From Streptomyces olindensis (GTDB lineage Bacteria > Actinomycetota > Actinomycetes > Streptomycetales > Streptomycetaceae), in NCBI GenBank assembly GCA_000696115.1, contig JJOH01000019.1:641882-705881 (forward strand): a stretch of DNA of 64,000 bases, written 5' to 3'. Below are positions 63,421 through 64,000 of the stretch, in pieces. The position numbers and the translations under genes were made by a program. Positions within the stretch are counted from its first letter, which is position 1. Each line of letters starts with the position of its first letter. The notes under the pieces are model-generated. The model had not been told where the DNA came from. It did not search any database and saw only the letters and a list, made by a program, of their open reading frames with translations.

Positions 63421-64000
63421 TCAGTCGTGGTCCGGCACCACGAACTCGCACCAGACGGCCTTGCCCCCGCCCCGGGCCTCCACGCCCCACACGTCGGTGA
63501 GCAGCTCGACCAGCAGCAGGCCCCGCCCGGAGACGCCCGAGTCGCCCGCCTCGCGGCGGCGCGGCAGGGCGCTGGAGGAGTCCTCGACCTCGACGCGCAG
63601 CCGGACCTCGGAGCCGGTGAGGGCCCGCAGGGTGACGATGGCGGAGCCCTCGGTGTGCATCAGGGCGTTGGTGATCAGCTCGTCGGCGACCAGCTCGATC
63701 TCGTCGGCGCGGTCCCGGGCTCCCCAGGCGGCGACCGCGGTCCGGATCATGTGCCGGGCCTCGGCCAGGGCCGCCGGGTCGCCGGGGGCCACGTGCCGCT
63801 GGAGCCGGCGGCCGGACTGCGGGCCGTCCGGGCCGCGCCGGCGCAGCAGGAGCAGCGCCACGTCGTCGTCGCCGCCGCGCTCGGCGGCCACGTCGATGAG
63901 CCGGTCGGCGAGGTCCCGTACGTCGTCGGGGCCGGTGTCGACGAGCGCGGTGAGGGTGCGCATGCCGTCGTCGAGGTCGGCGCCGGGCTGCTCCACGAGG
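63421..64000 (-). CDS. PP2C phosphatase/HATPase regulator (5' end outside window)
   Basis: The visible C-terminal 192 residues contain the end of a SpoIIE-type PP2C domain (LADRLIDVAAERGGDDDVAL, LLLRRRG) and an RsbW-like ATPase domain (ADEIELVADELITNALMHTE, SSSALPRRREAGDSGVSGRG, LLLVELLTDVWGVEARGGGK). The frame is open to the right edge, so a larger sensor-phosphatase-kinase protein, common in Streptomyces, is expected. An internal GTG at 63996 is not the true start. It should regulate anti-anti-sigma factors. Confidence 0.9.
   Translation of the reverse strand, partial: LVEQPGADLDDGMRTLTALVDTGPDDVRDLADRLIDVAAERGGDDDVALLLLRRRGPDGPQSGRRLQRHVAPGDPAALAEARHMIRTAVAAWGARDRADEIELVADELITNALMHTEGSAIVTLRALTGSEVRLRVEVEDSSSALPRRREAGDSGVSGRGLLLVELLTDVWGVEARGGGKAVWCEFVVPDHD

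Overview
The window is very GC-rich, with frequent GTG starts, tightly overlapping genes (GTGA/ATGA junctions) and hairpin terminators that mostly lack a T-run. The gene families (ergothioneine egtABCD, a 714-residue PAS-GGDEF-EAL protein like RmdA, SAM-dependent methyltransferase of the DUF574 type, an 'SCO0930 family' lipoprotein, DUF6153, class F sortase) point to a Streptomyces chromosome. From about 23.4 kb to the right edge the gene order looks like the conserved block around SCO0910-SCO0945 of S. coelicolor. That statement is from memory of the families, not from an alignment.

Left edge to 6.45 kb (minus strand): a reduced complex I operon, nuoA - histidine-rich protein - nuoH - nuoJ - nuoK - nuoL - nuoM (cut by the edge). 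Only membrane-arm subunits are seen. A 465-residue histidine-rich protein sits where the peripheral-arm genes would be.

6.5 to 23.1 kb: a copper island. It holds copZ, a variant CopZ with a lost cysteine, copA, csoR, a BlaI/CopY-type regulator, two related histidine-motif proteins (one exported, one not), membrane proteins with metal-binding tails, an AhpD-like protein and three MFS transporters. Five copies of a TACCCC..GGGGTA operator, plus three weaker ones, lie upstream of most of these units, so the single CsoR in the window probably controls a dispersed regulon. A broken chimera of an abortive-infection-like gene and a Ser/Thr kinase lies within the island, and one low-GC MFS gene has an AT-rich promoter. 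These are signs of gene gain and decay.

23.4 to 35 kb: a GH43/CBM42 arabinofuranosidase, an amidase, a lone PemK/MazF-like protein, a 36-bp tandem repeat array, the complete egtABCD operon, dodecin, a small lipoprotein, a HAD phosphatase and a PL9-like pectate lyase.

35 to 47 kb: a DUF485/sodium-solute symporter pair, a zinc-independent L32 paralogue (rpmF) behind a probable Zur box, an LLM-flavin enzyme and a short UvrA paralogue, a probable ornithine-lipid pair (OlsB/OlsA), and sdhCAB with a divergent LysR regulator.

47 to 64 kb: a methyltransferase coupled to the c-di-GMP enzyme RmdA, cell-surface proteins (lipoprotein, proline-rich protein, two paralogous anchored proteins, class F sortase, polysaccharide deacetylase, CapA-like protein), a universal stress protein, an ECF sigma factor with a ZAS anti-sigma factor, a SpoIIE-type phosphatase, an Fpg/Nei glycosylase, and a partial phosphatase/ATP-binding regulator cut by the right edge. 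No tRNA, rRNA, integrase, transposase or CRISPR was found.
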